From: Rhizocola hellebori
Lineage (GTDB): Bacteria; Actinomycetota; Actinomycetes; Mycobacteriales; Micromonosporaceae
Length of the DNA: 51,039 bases
NCBI RefSeq assembly: GCF_016862955.1
Contig: NZ_BONY01000066.1
Coordinates: 1 to 51,039 of the forward strand
Direction of reading: 5' to 3'
The notes under the pieces are model-generated. The model was not told the DNA's origin. It saw only the letters and a list, made by a program, of their open reading frames with translations, and did not search any database. Below are positions 30,590 through 40,249 of this stretch, piece by piece. The translations under genes and the position numbers were made by a program. The stretch's first letter is position 1, and each line of letters starts with the position of its first letter.

Positions 30590-33026
30590 GCGTCTGGGTC
30601 TTCTCGTCCTCGATCGACTTGCGGTCGAAGCGGAACGTGATGGTCTGACCGGTGCGCCACAGCTCCATCTGGTCGGAATAGTTGGGGTGGAAGGGATGTC
30701 CGGAGTTTCCGGTCAGCTGGATCCACCGCGACTCGTTGACATTGGCCAGATCGACAATCATGCGCATTGATGGCACCGCGTCCACCGCGTACCCCTTGCC
30801 CGCGTTCCATCCGGTGGCGTTGACGATGGAGGCGCCGCCGGCGGTGTCCTGCGCGGAAAGGTTGAACAGCCACTCGATCGGCGCGATGCCCGACTTGCCG
30901 AAAGTCGCGTGCGTCGGCGTCAAGGTGTGCAGGGCTCCCCAGCGCCAGTCGCCCGCCGACTCGCCCAGCAGATCTGAGAGCTCCTTGACCGCAGCCGACA
31001 TGGCACGGGCCAGCATGTCGTCGCGCTTCTCGACCTCGGGTGTCGCCTGGTCGTCCCACCACGGCGAGTCGGGCTTGCTGAGCAGACCCCGCATCACCTC
31101 GAACCAGCGGTCGCCGCCGTTGGGCGCGTACTCCTTGCCCAGCTCATCGAAGGTGAGCAGGAGCAACTGACGCCAGATCGCGTTGTAGTAGGCGGCCGCG
31201 GGGGAGTCCTCGCCCTGCATGAAGTTCCACTTGGGCAGCAGGCCGTCGGCCTCCTTTTCCACTTTGGACAGACCTTCCCGCTTTATGGCTGTCAGCAGGG
31301 GAACCAGCGTCGGGGCGAAACCGTTCTTGTTGTCGAACTGCATCCGCTGCACGTCGTCCACGGTCAGCGAGGTGCCACTGGCGGAGATGAGGTCGTTGAG
31401 GCGCTGGCTTCGGTAGCCGTAGCTCCAGTCGTTGGTGAGCAGATGCGGGTACTGCGGCCCGATCACGGCCTGGTTGGCGGTCACCAGGTAGCCCTGCGGC
31501 GGGTTGTAGACGCTCGGCAGCTCCTCGAACGGGATGTAGCCGGTCCAGTCGTAGGCCGGGTCGTCGCCGGGGGCGAAGTAGCGGCCGTCGCCCTTGCCGC
31601 GTACCGGGATTTTGCCCGGCGACTGGTAGCCGATGTTCCCTTCCACGTCCGCGTAGACCATGTTCTGGGCCGGGACCTCGAAAAGCGAAGCGGCCGTTCG
31701 GAAGTCCTGCCAGTTGGCCGCTTTGTTCAGGGCCATGATGGCGTCACCGGTGCGGCCCGGATCCAGGGCCGTCCACCGGATGGCGATGCCCTTGCCGCCG
31801 CCTAGCTTGCGCAGGTCTTCGCTCGCGTCGGACAGGATCGGGCCGTGTTTGCCCGTGCGCACGGTGATGGTCACGTCTTTCCCGCCCGCCACCTTGATGG
31901 TTTCGGTGCGGCTGGTCAGCTGCGCGGTGGCCAGGTCCTCGACGTACATGTCGATGACGTCGGGGCCGAGGTTGGTGAAGCCCCAGGCGATTTTGGCGTT
32001 GTGCCCGATGATGACCCCGGGCACCCCGGAGAAGCTGAACCCGGCGACGTCCAGGCCACATTCGCAGTGCAGGCCTATCTGGTACCAGATACCGGGCTGG
32101 CTGGGCGAAAGGTGCGGGTCGTTGGCGAGGATCGGCTTGCCGCTGCCGGAGAGCTTGCCGCTGATGACCCACGAGTTGGAGCCGATGCCGTCGCCGTCGG
32201 CGTTGCCCATCAGCCCCGGCAGCGCGGCCAGACTGGCCTCCAATGTGGACAGCCCTTCGCCGAACGCGGCCGGCAGCACATCCATCGGTGTCACCGAAGC
32301 CGCCGCGACCGGAGCGCCGGGGACGATGGGAACGTTGCGGTCAAACGGGTAGGCCGGGTAGAGCTCGTCCACCTGTGCCTTGGTGAGCCCCTTGGCGAGC
32401 AGAGCCATCCGGCGGATCTCATCTTCCATGTTGCCGCGCAGATCCCAGGCCATCGCCTTGAGCCAGGACAGGCTGTCGATGGGGTGCCACTTCTCGATCA
32501 CGTAGTCGGAGTTCTGCAGGCCGAGGATGCTGTACTCCAGCGAGTTGCCCTCGGGGTGCTCGTCGAGCCACGCGTTCACGCCCTCGGCGTAGGCGGTCAG
32601 GGCCGCCTTGGTCGGCTCGGAAAGCAGCGGCCACTCCTGCTCGGAGACCCGGCGCCAGCCCATCGTGCGCAGGTAGGTGTCGGTCTCGACCTGACTCGCG
32701 CCGAACAGCTCGGAAACCCGCCCGGCGGTGACGTGACGGCGGAAGTCCATCTCCCAGAACCTGTCCTGGGCGTGGGTGTACCCCTGGGCGCGCATCAGGT
32801 CGGCTTCGGTCTTCGCATACAGCTGCGGGATGCCCCACTGGTCGCGGTACACGGTGACCGGCGCGCTGAGGCCCTTCACCTGCAGCGTGCCCTCGTGCTG
32901 GGGGAACGCGTCGCGCACGGCCTTGTACCCGAGCCCGGCGACCGTGAGCACGAAAACCATCACGATGCCGAGCAGCGAATAGGCGGTTCTGCGCAGGATG
33001 CGCCAAAAGCGAGGGGAGGGCTTCAC
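30573..33026 (-). CDS. Penicillin acylase family (Ntn hydrolase, S45)
   Basis: An 817-aa precursor of the penicillin/AHL-acylase family. An N-terminal membrane anchor (residues about 14-33) is followed by the alpha-subunit region with VYRDQWGIPQLYAKTE and QGYTHAQDRFWEMD. The autocatalytic site is GDGIG-SNSWVISG, giving Ser283 as the new N-terminal nucleophile of the beta subunit, with NDPHLSPSQPG further on. It would be exported and self-cleaved outside the membrane to hydrolyse an amide-linked acyl group (beta-lactams, acyl-homoserine lactones or lipopeptides). The true substrate is unknown. No neighbour suggests one. Confidence 0.93.
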   Translation of the reverse strand: MKPSPRFWRILRRTAYSLLGIVMVFVLTVAGLGYKAVRDAFPQHEGTLQVKGLSAPVTVYRDQWGIPQLYAKTEADLMRAQGYTHAQDRFWEMDFRRHVTAGRVSELFGASQVETDTYLRTMGWRRVSEQEWPLLSEPTKAALTAYAEGVNAWLDEHPEGNSLEYSILGLQNSDYVIEKWHPIDSLSWLKAMAWDLRGNMEDEIRRMALLAKGLTKAQVDELYPAYPFDRNVPIVPGAPVAAASVTPMDVLPAAFGEGLSTLEASLAALPGLMGNADGDGIGSNSWVISGKLSGSGKPILANDPHLSPSQPGIWYQIGLHCECGLDVAGFSFSGVPGVIIGHNAKIAWGFTNLGPDVIDMYVEDLATAQLTSRTETIKVAGGKDVTITVRTGKHGPILSDASEDLRKLGGGKGIAIRWTALDPGRTGDAIMALNKAANWQDFRTAASLFEVPAQNMVYADVEGNIGYQSPGKIPVRGKGDGRYFAPGDDPAYDWTGYIPFEELPSVYNPPQGYLVTANQAVIGPQYPHLLTNDWSYGYRSQRLNDLISASGTSLTVDDVQRMQFDNKNGFAPTLVPLLTAIKREGLSKVEKEADGLLPKWNFMQGEDSPAAAYYNAIWRQLLLLTFDELGKEYAPNGGDRWFEVMRGLLSKPDSPWWDDQATPEVEKRDDMLARAMSAAVKELSDLLGESAGDWRWGALHTLTPTHATFGKSGIAPIEWLFNLSAQDTAGGASIVNATGWNAGKGYAVDAVPSMRMIVDLANVNESRWIQLTGNSGHPFHPNYSDQMELWRTGQTITFRFDRKSIEDEKTQTLTLTP

Positions 33027-33037
33027 GCCGGGCAGGT

Positions 33038-33063
33038 TACCAGCGGGTCAGATCCCGCTGGTA
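33038..33063. terminator. Hairpin between the vWD protein gene and the acylase gene
   Basis: A 10-bp perfect stem (33038-33047 with 33054-33063) with a 6-nt loop, downstream of the vWD gene stop. It has no T-tract; a weak or processing hairpin is also possible. Confidence 0.5.
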
Positions 33064-33082
33064 GTGTCCGCCCGGCTTTGCT

Positions 33083-36004
33083 TCAGCCTCGTAACTTTAT
33101 TTCAGCCTGGCCGGTGCCGTCGCCGTTCGGGTCGACGATGAGGGTGTAGGTGCCGGTCAGCTTCAGCACGTAGCCGTCCCGCTCGGCGATGCCACCGGTG
33201 CCGTTGACGATGCAGCCGCTCACGGTGACTCCGCCGACCGGGTCACGCAGGTCGAGCAGGCCACACTGGCTGGGCAGGCTGGACGAGGTCGCATCGATGA
33301 AGATGCGCTGCCCGGCTGCCCCGGAGAAGGTGAAGAAAGCCTCCGCGCCCGCCTGCTGGATCTTCGCGGTGACCGCGGGCCCGTTGACGGTGAGCGTGCC
33401 GTGCTGATCGATGGCGTCGATCAGCCTGATGGTGGCCTCGCCCACGCCGCGGGCGTTGGGGTCGAGCTCGATGGTGTAGCTGCCGTCCTCGGGCAGCACG
33501 GTGCCGTCCAGCTCGCCGGTGCCGTTGATGACGCAGCCGCTGCGGATCTCACCACCATCGGGTTTGCGCAGCGCGAGCAGCCCGCACTCGTTGTCCAGCG
33601 ACGCCCGGGTCACCTGTAGGAAGACCTTCTGGTCCCTCTTGCCCGCGAAGGTGAACCGGCCCACCACGCCCGGCTTGTCGATCTTCACGACGATCGGCGG
33701 CCCGTCGGGCTTGAGCGTGCCGGTCACGTCCTTGATGGTGATGACCCGCAGCCGAGCCTCGCCGGGGCCGGTGCGCGCCTCCACAGTCACCTTGTACTTG
33801 CCGGTGGCCGGCAGGGTGGTCGAGTCGATGTGCCCGACTCCGTTGATGATGCACCCGTCGCGCAGTTCCTTGCCGTCCGGCGCGATCAGCGTCAGAACCC
33901 CGCAGTTGTTCGCCAAGGTGGCCCCGGGGACATCGATGAAAACCTGCTGGCCGGATGTCCCGTCGAACTCCACCGTCGCCGTGTCGCCCTGCTTTTCCAG
34001 CCGCACCGTGAACGGGATTCCACCGAAGTCGGGGCCGCCGGAGAAGAACTGACCCGACGCCAGCGCCGCCGCGAAATCGGCCTGGCCGGTCATCGCCACA
34101 TCGATGATGCAGCCCGTCAGCAGCAGCGGGTCGGTCACGCCCAGCCTGCGGCACAGCGCCTCGGCCACCGCCCGGCCCGGCAGCGACTCGACCTTGATCT
34201 CCCGCTCGGGGAACTTTCGGTCGGTGAACGAGTCGGTGCTCTGGCCCGCCTCATAGGTGAACAACGACTCCTTGGCGTCGATGCGCCAACTGTCGGCATA
34301 GGACGGATAGAGCGCGCTAAAAGTTGGCTCGGCAATGGGCGATCCGCCTTTGGGCTTGATGTCGTTCTTCGAGTTGCCGTCGTAGTCGCCGAGCAGCCCT
34401 TCCAGCTTTCCCGCCTGAGCCGGTGCCGGCTGCAGCGCGATGTGCAGACCCCACCGGCCGATCGGGCGCACGAAAACCTTGGGCCCCTTGTTCTCCCACG
34501 CCACCTCGACCTTGTCCTTGGTCGCCACGACCTCACCGGCGGCCAGCTTCGTGTTGCCCAGCTTCTTGGCCTGCCCGCCGACCAGGAGCACCAAGCCTTC
34601 CGGGCCCATCCGCAGCTCCACCTTCTCCTGGCCCACCCGCATCGCGACCGCGGTGTTGAGCGCCACCACCCGCGAGTCTGCGGCCGGTTGCTGGCGGACT
34701 TGGATTTGGTACCCGCCAGAGCTTTCCCGGGACAGCACGAACTCGCCGACCGCCTGGAAGTCGTAACGCTTGTTGTCGTAGGTCAGCAGATGCGGGTCGC
34801 CGTTGCTGTCGGCACAGCTCGCCCCCTCGCAGTGGGCCGGCGGTTGGGGCGGCTGGCAGTCAGCGGGCAGCGGGATGTCGCCGTAGTGGTCACGCTGCGG
34901 CAGCCCGAGCCGCTCCCGCAGGGCGTTCTGGGCGTGGGTCGCCTCGACTTCGGTACGTGGCAGGGTGCGCCCACCGGCGTCGGAAGTCGCGCACGGGCTC
35001 ATGCTGTAGGTGCCCTGATTGTGTTGCCAGCCATGGTGCAGCTCGTGATACAGCGCGCTGCACGGATCGGCGTTGCCGCCCGAGCCGAAGTACCGGTGGG
35101 TGTCGTCGGGATCCCAGAAGATGAAGATGGTGTTCGCGTTCAAGGCGCCCTCATGGGTGTCGCCCGGGTTGTCGGGCCGCTGCACGGTCACGCTCACGCC
35201 CGCGGCCTCAAGCGCGGGCAGGATTCCGGCCGGATCGTTGCCCGGCTGATGCAACACGCCCATACAGTTGTCGAAGGCGGCCTGAGTGCTCGGGTCAACA
35301 TTGGTGATCGTGGCGTAGGCCGGACGTTCCTGGGTGCTGATGCCAAGGGCCGCAACGATAAGCATGGCCACCGTGGCCGCGGCGCGCCGCTTGCGCCGGC
35401 GCAGCAGGAAGATGACCACCAGCAGCCCGAGCAGAACCACCAGCCCGCCACCGAGCGCGGCATAGACAATCCACTTAGGACGTTCAGTGCCCGCGTCGTC
35501 GTCGCCGACCGAGCCTTTGCTCGTCGCGGCGGCGCAAACCGGGACCTTTCCGTCCCCGCTGACCGGCGCGCTGTAGGTCAGCTCCAGGACCAGCGGTTTG
35601 CCCTCCACGATCGGGTAGAGCGCGCCATATGTCCGGGCCTCTTGCGACCAGGTGACCATCTCCAGCGCCAGCCCGGTCGGGCCACCCTTGATGGTCGACA
35701 GCGCGATCTCGGCCGACTTACCCGGCTCCAAAGTCTTGAGCCGGCCGGTCAGCAGCAACTCCAGCCCATCGGGAAAGGACACCTCGATCGGCAGCGGCTC
35801 GATCGCCTTCCCGTCCTGCACCACGCTGGTGAAGGCCACCGTCCCGAGCCCCGATCCGGCGACCACCTGGCATGGCTGGTCGCCGGAGTTCGTCAGCACC
35901 ACCACCGGCTTGGCTGGATCGGTAGCACGGACTTTAACGTCCAATCCGGACTGCGCCGGCACGGGCAGCGCATAAAGCGCAGCAAGCAGGAGGTGGCCCA
36001 ACAT
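33083..36004 (-). CDS. Exported HExxH/vWD-domain protein with three C-terminal repeats
   Basis: A 973-aa protein. Residues 1-18 look like a signal peptide; 19-176 are beta-rich; a membrane helix spans 178-202, then a basic RRRKRR and a second hydrophobic stretch that itself reads like a second signal peptide (209-230), suggesting two genes fused. Residues 320-324 are HELHH (HExxH) followed by T-E-V-E-A-T-H-A and NALRERLGLP-Q-R at about 360-371, reminiscent of the M91-like domain in the RTX protein at 16588. A vWD domain (D-S-N-G-D-P-H, from about 397) follows to about 600. Residues about 655-973 form three ~105-aa repeats, each with a C-G-L-L and a G-C-I-(I/V)-NG cysteine pair. Probably a surface or secreted protease. 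Confidence 0.8.
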   Translation of the reverse strand: MLGHLLLAALYALPVPAQSGLDVKVRATDPAKPVVVLTNSGDQPCQVVAGSGLGTVAFTSVVQDGKAIEPLPIEVSFPDGLELLLTGRLKTLEPGKSAEIALSTIKGGPTGLALEMVTWSQEARTYGALYPIVEGKPLVLELTYSAPVSGDGKVPVCAAATSKGSVGDDDAGTERPKWIVYAALGGGLVVLLGLLVVIFLLRRRKRRAAATVAMLIVAALGISTQERPAYATITNVDPSTQAAFDNCMGVLHQPGNDPAGILPALEAAGVSVTVQRPDNPGDTHEGALNANTIFIFWDPDDTHRYFGSGGNADPCSALYHELHHGWQHNQGTYSMSPCATSDAGGRTLPRTEVEATHAQNALRERLGLPQRDHYGDIPLPADCQPPQPPAHCEGASCADSNGDPHLLTYDNKRYDFQAVGEFVLSRESSGGYQIQVRQQPAADSRVVALNTAVAMRVGQEKVELRMGPEGLVLLVGGQAKKLGNTKLAAGEVVATKDKVEVAWENKGPKVFVRPIGRWGLHIALQPAPAQAGKLEGLLGDYDGNSKNDIKPKGGSPIAEPTFSALYPSYADSWRIDAKESLFTYEAGQSTDSFTDRKFPEREIKVESLPGRAVAEALCRRLGVTDPLLLTGCIIDVAMTGQADFAAALASGQFFSGGPDFGGIPFTVRLEKQGDTATVEFDGTSGQQVFIDVPGATLANNCGVLTLIAPDGKELRDGCIINGVGHIDSTTLPATGKYKVTVEARTGPGEARLRVITIKDVTGTLKPDGPPIVVKIDKPGVVGRFTFAGKRDQKVFLQVTRASLDNECGLLALRKPDGGEIRSGCVINGTGELDGTVLPEDGSYTIELDPNARGVGEATIRLIDAIDQHGTLTVNGPAVTAKIQQAGAEAFFTFSGAAGQRIFIDATSSSLPSQCGLLDLRDPVGGVTVSGCIVNGTGGIAERDGYVLKLTGTYTLIVDPNGDGTGQAEIKLRG

Positions 36005-36073
36005 GGGTGCACGGTAGAGGGCCCCGCAACGGCGAAGCCCTCATCTGTCGCCTACTTGTCGATGCCGCCCTCG

Positions 36074-36541
36074 CTAGTTGACGTGGCAGTAATAGCCTTC
36101 CGTCGACTTGTAGTAACAGATCGCCGAGTCGGTCGAGCTGATTTTGAAATACTGGTTCGCACCCTTCGAAGCCAACAGAGAGCCACGGGCGCAAACCTTG
36201 TTGCAGACCCAGGCGTAGACCTTGTACGAGTGGAACTGGAACGTGAACACATCAGCGTCCGCGAATACCGCCGCACACGCGGCTCGCCTTGAATTCTGAC
36301 CGGGCGGCACCGCACAGGTGCCGCAGTTGCCGTAGGGTGCACACGTCCCGCCGGTGTAGTCCAAAGACGCTGCGACCACCTCCGTGCCGGTAGTGGTGCT
36401 GTTGTAGACCACACCGCAGATGCCGAATGTGCAATCTGAGGCCTGGGCGGGCGCGCTCACGAACACTTGGCCTCCGAGAACAACCCCGATGACAAGCGCG
36501 ATATGGCCGAGCATCCTCCGGAGCCCTGACTTTGCTTGCAT
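36074..36541 (-). CDS. Secreted cysteine-rich small protein
   Basis: A 155-aa protein with a signal peptide ending APAQAS, and a mature part with ten cysteines spread as pairs (CTFGIC, CAPYGNCGTC, VCNKVC, ICYYKSTEGYYC). This suggests several disulfides and an extracellular role. A very strong AAGGGAGGAAG site precedes the ATG at 36541. No family is recognised; it could be a small secreted structural protein or toxin. It lies 69 bp upstream of the vWD/HExxH gene on the same strand and may be co-transcribed with it. Confidence 0.8.
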   Translation of the reverse strand: MQAKSGLRRMLGHIALVIGVVLGGQVFVSAPAQASDCTFGICGVVYNSTTTGTEVVAASLDYTGGTCAPYGNCGTCAVPPGQNSRRAACAAVFADADVFTFQFHSYKVYAWVCNKVCARGSLLASKGANQYFKISSTDSAICYYKSTEGYYCHVN

Positions 36542-36617
36542 CTTCCTCCCTTTCGTTCGCCGGGAGGCAGACGGTATTCAGGCCCGGTTTCAGATCGGTG
36601 TCAGTCGACGAAACCCG

Positions 36618-37292
36618 TTACCGGGGTTTGTGGCGTTTTAGATCATGGAAGATCGGATCCAGCGGATCCCACTTGATATACGGCGAATGCGTGGCCGCGT
36701 GGGCCCGAATTCGCTTCTCGCGATGAGTGAGGCTGTCCACGACCGAAGATGCGGACCACCGGCAGTCCTCGCACGCGGCGTGCAGCGTCATCTCCGAGCC
36801 GACCTGCGACAGGCTCAGCACGATCAGATGCATGTCGGCGGGAACTCCATCGCGAATGCGCTGTTCCTCGCGCGCCCGGCGCAACGCGTGCGGTCGCTCC
36901 ACCGCCTCTTGGAACTCTGCGTCCGACCCCGGGCGGTGCCGGTGCACGGGCGGGATCAGAAACTTCGGGCGGTTGAAGAAGTTGACGTACCACTGCAGGG
37001 CGATCAGTGGCAGCACCAACAATCCCAACAGGCCGTATACCGGCGAGAGCCACGGCCAGTGCCACCATCGCAGGTCCGCATAGGACAGCAGAAAGGCGGC
37101 CAGCGCGAAAGTCATTGGCAGCAAACCGGTCAGGTAACTTCGATCATGAATCGAGTAGATGCGCTTGACCGTCATCCCGCCGGTAAACGTGTCGTGCCCT
37201 GCCCAGACCCGGGGCAGCCGACGCCAGCCGAAACCCAGCCAAACCGTGAGCGCCATTAGGGCCAGCTGAACGATGACGTCCCCGAGATCCAC
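36618..37292 (-). CDS. Membrane protein of unknown function
   Basis: A 224-aa protein with three hydrophobic segments (about 5-24, 55-73 and 85-104), a basic loop VHRHRPG, and a C-terminal soluble domain of ~115 aa containing an ACEDC-R-W motif and several His residues, perhaps a small metal site or an arrangement of disulfides. The N-terminal part has VWLGFGWRRLPRVW. It is encoded alone between glnA and the small secreted protein gene. I do not recognise the family. Confidence 0.65.
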   Translation of the reverse strand: MDLGDVIVQLALMALTVWLGFGWRRLPRVWAGHDTFTGGMTVKRIYSIHDRSYLTGLLPMTFALAAFLLSYADLRWWHWPWLSPVYGLLGLLVLPLIALQWYVNFFNRPKFLIPPVHRHRPGSDAEFQEAVERPHALRRAREEQRIRDGVPADMHLIVLSLSQVGSEMTLHAACEDCRWSASSVVDSLTHREKRIRAHAATHSPYIKWDPLDPIFHDLKRHKPR

Positions 37293-37321
37293 CCGCGCAG
37301 GGTAGCGGTTCCGGTCAAACG

Positions 37322-37364
37322 AAACGGCGGCCGCGTCGGCAAAAGCCGGGCGCGACCGCCGTTT
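37322..37364. terminator. Terminator hairpin 3' of glnA
   Basis: A long imperfect hairpin of 14 bp (37322-37335 with 37351-37364, one mismatch) with an inner GC stem and AAAA loop. The plus-strand side ends TTTTT, and the minus-strand side ends in GTTTCGTTT, so it may work in both directions. Confidence 0.75.
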
Positions 37365-37375
37365 TTAGATCAGGC

Positions 37376-38809
<1,434 letters not shown>

Positions 38810-38909
38810 CACGTCCTCCTGGCATTTTGTATCTTCGATTGGCTGCCAGCGGCGCAGGTGCGGAGCGCCTTTTGCCGCTGTATCTTGCGGGCGACGGTAG
38901 AACTGCCCG

Positions 38910-38947
38910 GTTGCCCGGTCATGTCGCCTCTGTTTCAGCCGTGTTAC
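38910..38947 (-). promoter_or_regulatory. GlnR-type nitrogen control box upstream of glnA
   Basis: On the minus strand the sequence reads GTAAC-N6-GAAAC (38947-38932), an exact match to the actinobacterial GlnR a-site/b-site consensus gTnAC-N6-GaAAc. A second, weaker pair with the same six-base spacing follows at 38925-38910 (GACAT-N6-GCAAC). It lies about 100 bp upstream of glnA and 26-63 bp from the divergent RDD gene. Confidence 0.75.
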
Positions 38948-38972
38948 GTCGCCGGGTGGCTAAGCTCTCCGG

Positions 38973-39317
38973 GTGACCTCTCCGACTCTAGCCCGCCGAT
39001 TCGGTGCGTTGTTGCTTGATTGGCTCCTTTGTGTGCTTGTTTCGGGCATTTTCGCCCATCCCATGGTTGATGGCTGGGCGCCCTGGCTCGTGCTGATCTT
39101 CGAGTACACCTTCTTCATCGGGTTGTTCGGGCAGACTCCCGGCATGCGTCTGGCGAGGTTCACCTGCCTTGATGCCCAGGCCGAACGGCCGGTCGGCATT
39201 CCCCGCGCCTTCGTCCGCGCCATGGGTGTGGCGCTGGTGATCCCGGCACTGTTCGGCTGGCACGATCGCCTAGCCGGCACAGCGCTTCGCACTCTCGCCG
39301 CGCAGCCGACCGCATGA
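38973..39317 (+). CDS. RDD-family membrane protein
   Basis: A 114-aa integral membrane protein of the RDD type: A-R-R-F-G-A-LLLDWLLC with the R...D pattern, a second hydrophobic stretch, and the GQTPGMRLARF segment that follows helix 2. RDD proteins of unknown function often sit beside glnA in actinobacteria, as here (divergent, sharing the GlnR-box region). The C-terminal third loses one helix-like Asp compared with longer members. The GTG start is used. Its stop overlaps the ATG of the SDR gene (ATGA). Confidence 0.85.
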   Translation: MTSPTLARRFGALLLDWLLCVLVSGIFAHPMVDGWAPWLVLIFEYTFFIGLFGQTPGMRLARFTCLDAQAERPVGIPRAFVRAMGVALVIPALFGWHDRLAGTALRTLAAQPTA

Positions 39318-40150
39318 CCGAGCCGACGCAAGTGATCGAGCAGACGCAAGTGACCGAGCCGACGGAATCCGGCGAACCGATGACGGTGCCAGGCCAGGCC
39401 AGCACGCGCCCGGTGGCCCTCGTGACGGGCGTCGGCCGGCGGGCCGGCATCGGCGCGGCCATCGCCGAGCGCTTGGCGGCCACCGGTTGGGACGTGGGGT
39501 TCACCTATTGGCGGCCCTACGACGGCCGGATGCCTTGGGGCACCGACTCCGAGACCGCGGCCCAGGTGTCGAAGAAGGTCGAGGAGCTCGGTGGCCGCAG
39601 CCACTCCATCCAGGCGAACCTGGAAGACCTCGCCACGCCGACGGCCATCTTCGACGGGGTCTGGGCGGTGCTGGGCCCGGTTCAGGCTCTGGTGCTGGCG
39701 CATTGCGAGTCGGTCGACTCGGGCCTGCTCACCACCACAGTGGACAGTTTCGACCGTCACTTCGCAGTCAACGCCCGCGCCAGCTGGCTGCTGATCCGCG
39801 AGTTCGCGCAACGCTTCGCCTCGCCACACGGCAGCGGGCGCATCCTCGCCCTGACAAGCGACGCCACCGTGGAAAACCTGCCCTACGGCGCGAGCAAGGG
39901 GGCACTCGACCGCATCACGCTCGCCGCGGCCAAAGAACTGAGCCAACTCGGGATCACCGCGAACGTCATCAACCCCGGCCCCACCGACACCGGCTGGATG
40001 AGCCCCGAGCTAGCCGATTCGGTCAAGCGGGCCACCCCGCTGGGCCGGCTGGGTCAACCAGTCGACTGCGCGAACCTGGTGGCCTTCCTGTGCTCGCCGG
40101 AAGGCGGCTGGATCAACGGCCAGCTCCTCCACAGCGACGGCGGCTTCTGA
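39314..40150 (+). CDS. Short-chain dehydrogenase/reductase
   Basis: A 278-aa classical SDR. The nucleotide-binding motif is TGVGRRAGIG, with an Rx-like extended loop, the active-site YGASK (YxxxK), NPGPTDTGW and the C-terminal GQLLHSDGG. It resembles the 3-oxoacyl-ACP-reductase-like SDRs of unknown substrate. The ATG at 39314 overlaps the RDD stop, so the pair is coupled; an alternative ATG at 39380 would remove a repetitive TEPTQV/TQVTEPT N-terminus that is not part of the fold. Confidence 0.85.
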   Translation: MTEPTQVIEQTQVTEPTESGEPMTVPGQASTRPVALVTGVGRRAGIGAAIAERLAATGWDVGFTYWRPYDGRMPWGTDSETAAQVSKKVEELGGRSHSIQANLEDLATPTAIFDGVWAVLGPVQALVLAHCESVDSGLLTTTVDSFDRHFAVNARASWLLIREFAQRFASPHGSGRILALTSDATVENLPYGASKGALDRITLAAAKELSQLGITANVINPGPTDTGWMSPELADSVKRATPLGRLGQPVDCANLVAFLCSPEGGWINGQLLHSDGGF

Positions 40151-40241
40151 CAGACACCCAGCGAAGGCCGTGCAGCGCAGCAGTGTGCGGCGGCTTCTGA
40201 AAGCAGCCATCAGTGGCCGTGCAGCGCTGCGCTGGGCGGCC
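40138..40241. repeat. 50-bp tandem duplication at the SDR 3' end, with hairpin
   Basis: The last 13 bases of the SDR gene (CGGCGGCTTCTGA, 40138-40150) recur at 40188-40200, and GGCCGTGCAGCGC at 40166-40178 recurs at 40215-40227. The two units are offset by 49-50 bp. The second copy can fold as a GGCC-arm hairpin (40215-40241), which may terminate the convergent SDR and GH76 genes. Confidence 0.6.
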
Positions 40242-40249
40242 GGGGCTGG

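Noticed and set aside
33830..36292. 820-aa plus-strand open frame opposite the vWD protein gene
   Set aside because: High third-position GC on the other strand leaves this frame open; the residues are Arg/His/Gln-rich without motifs.
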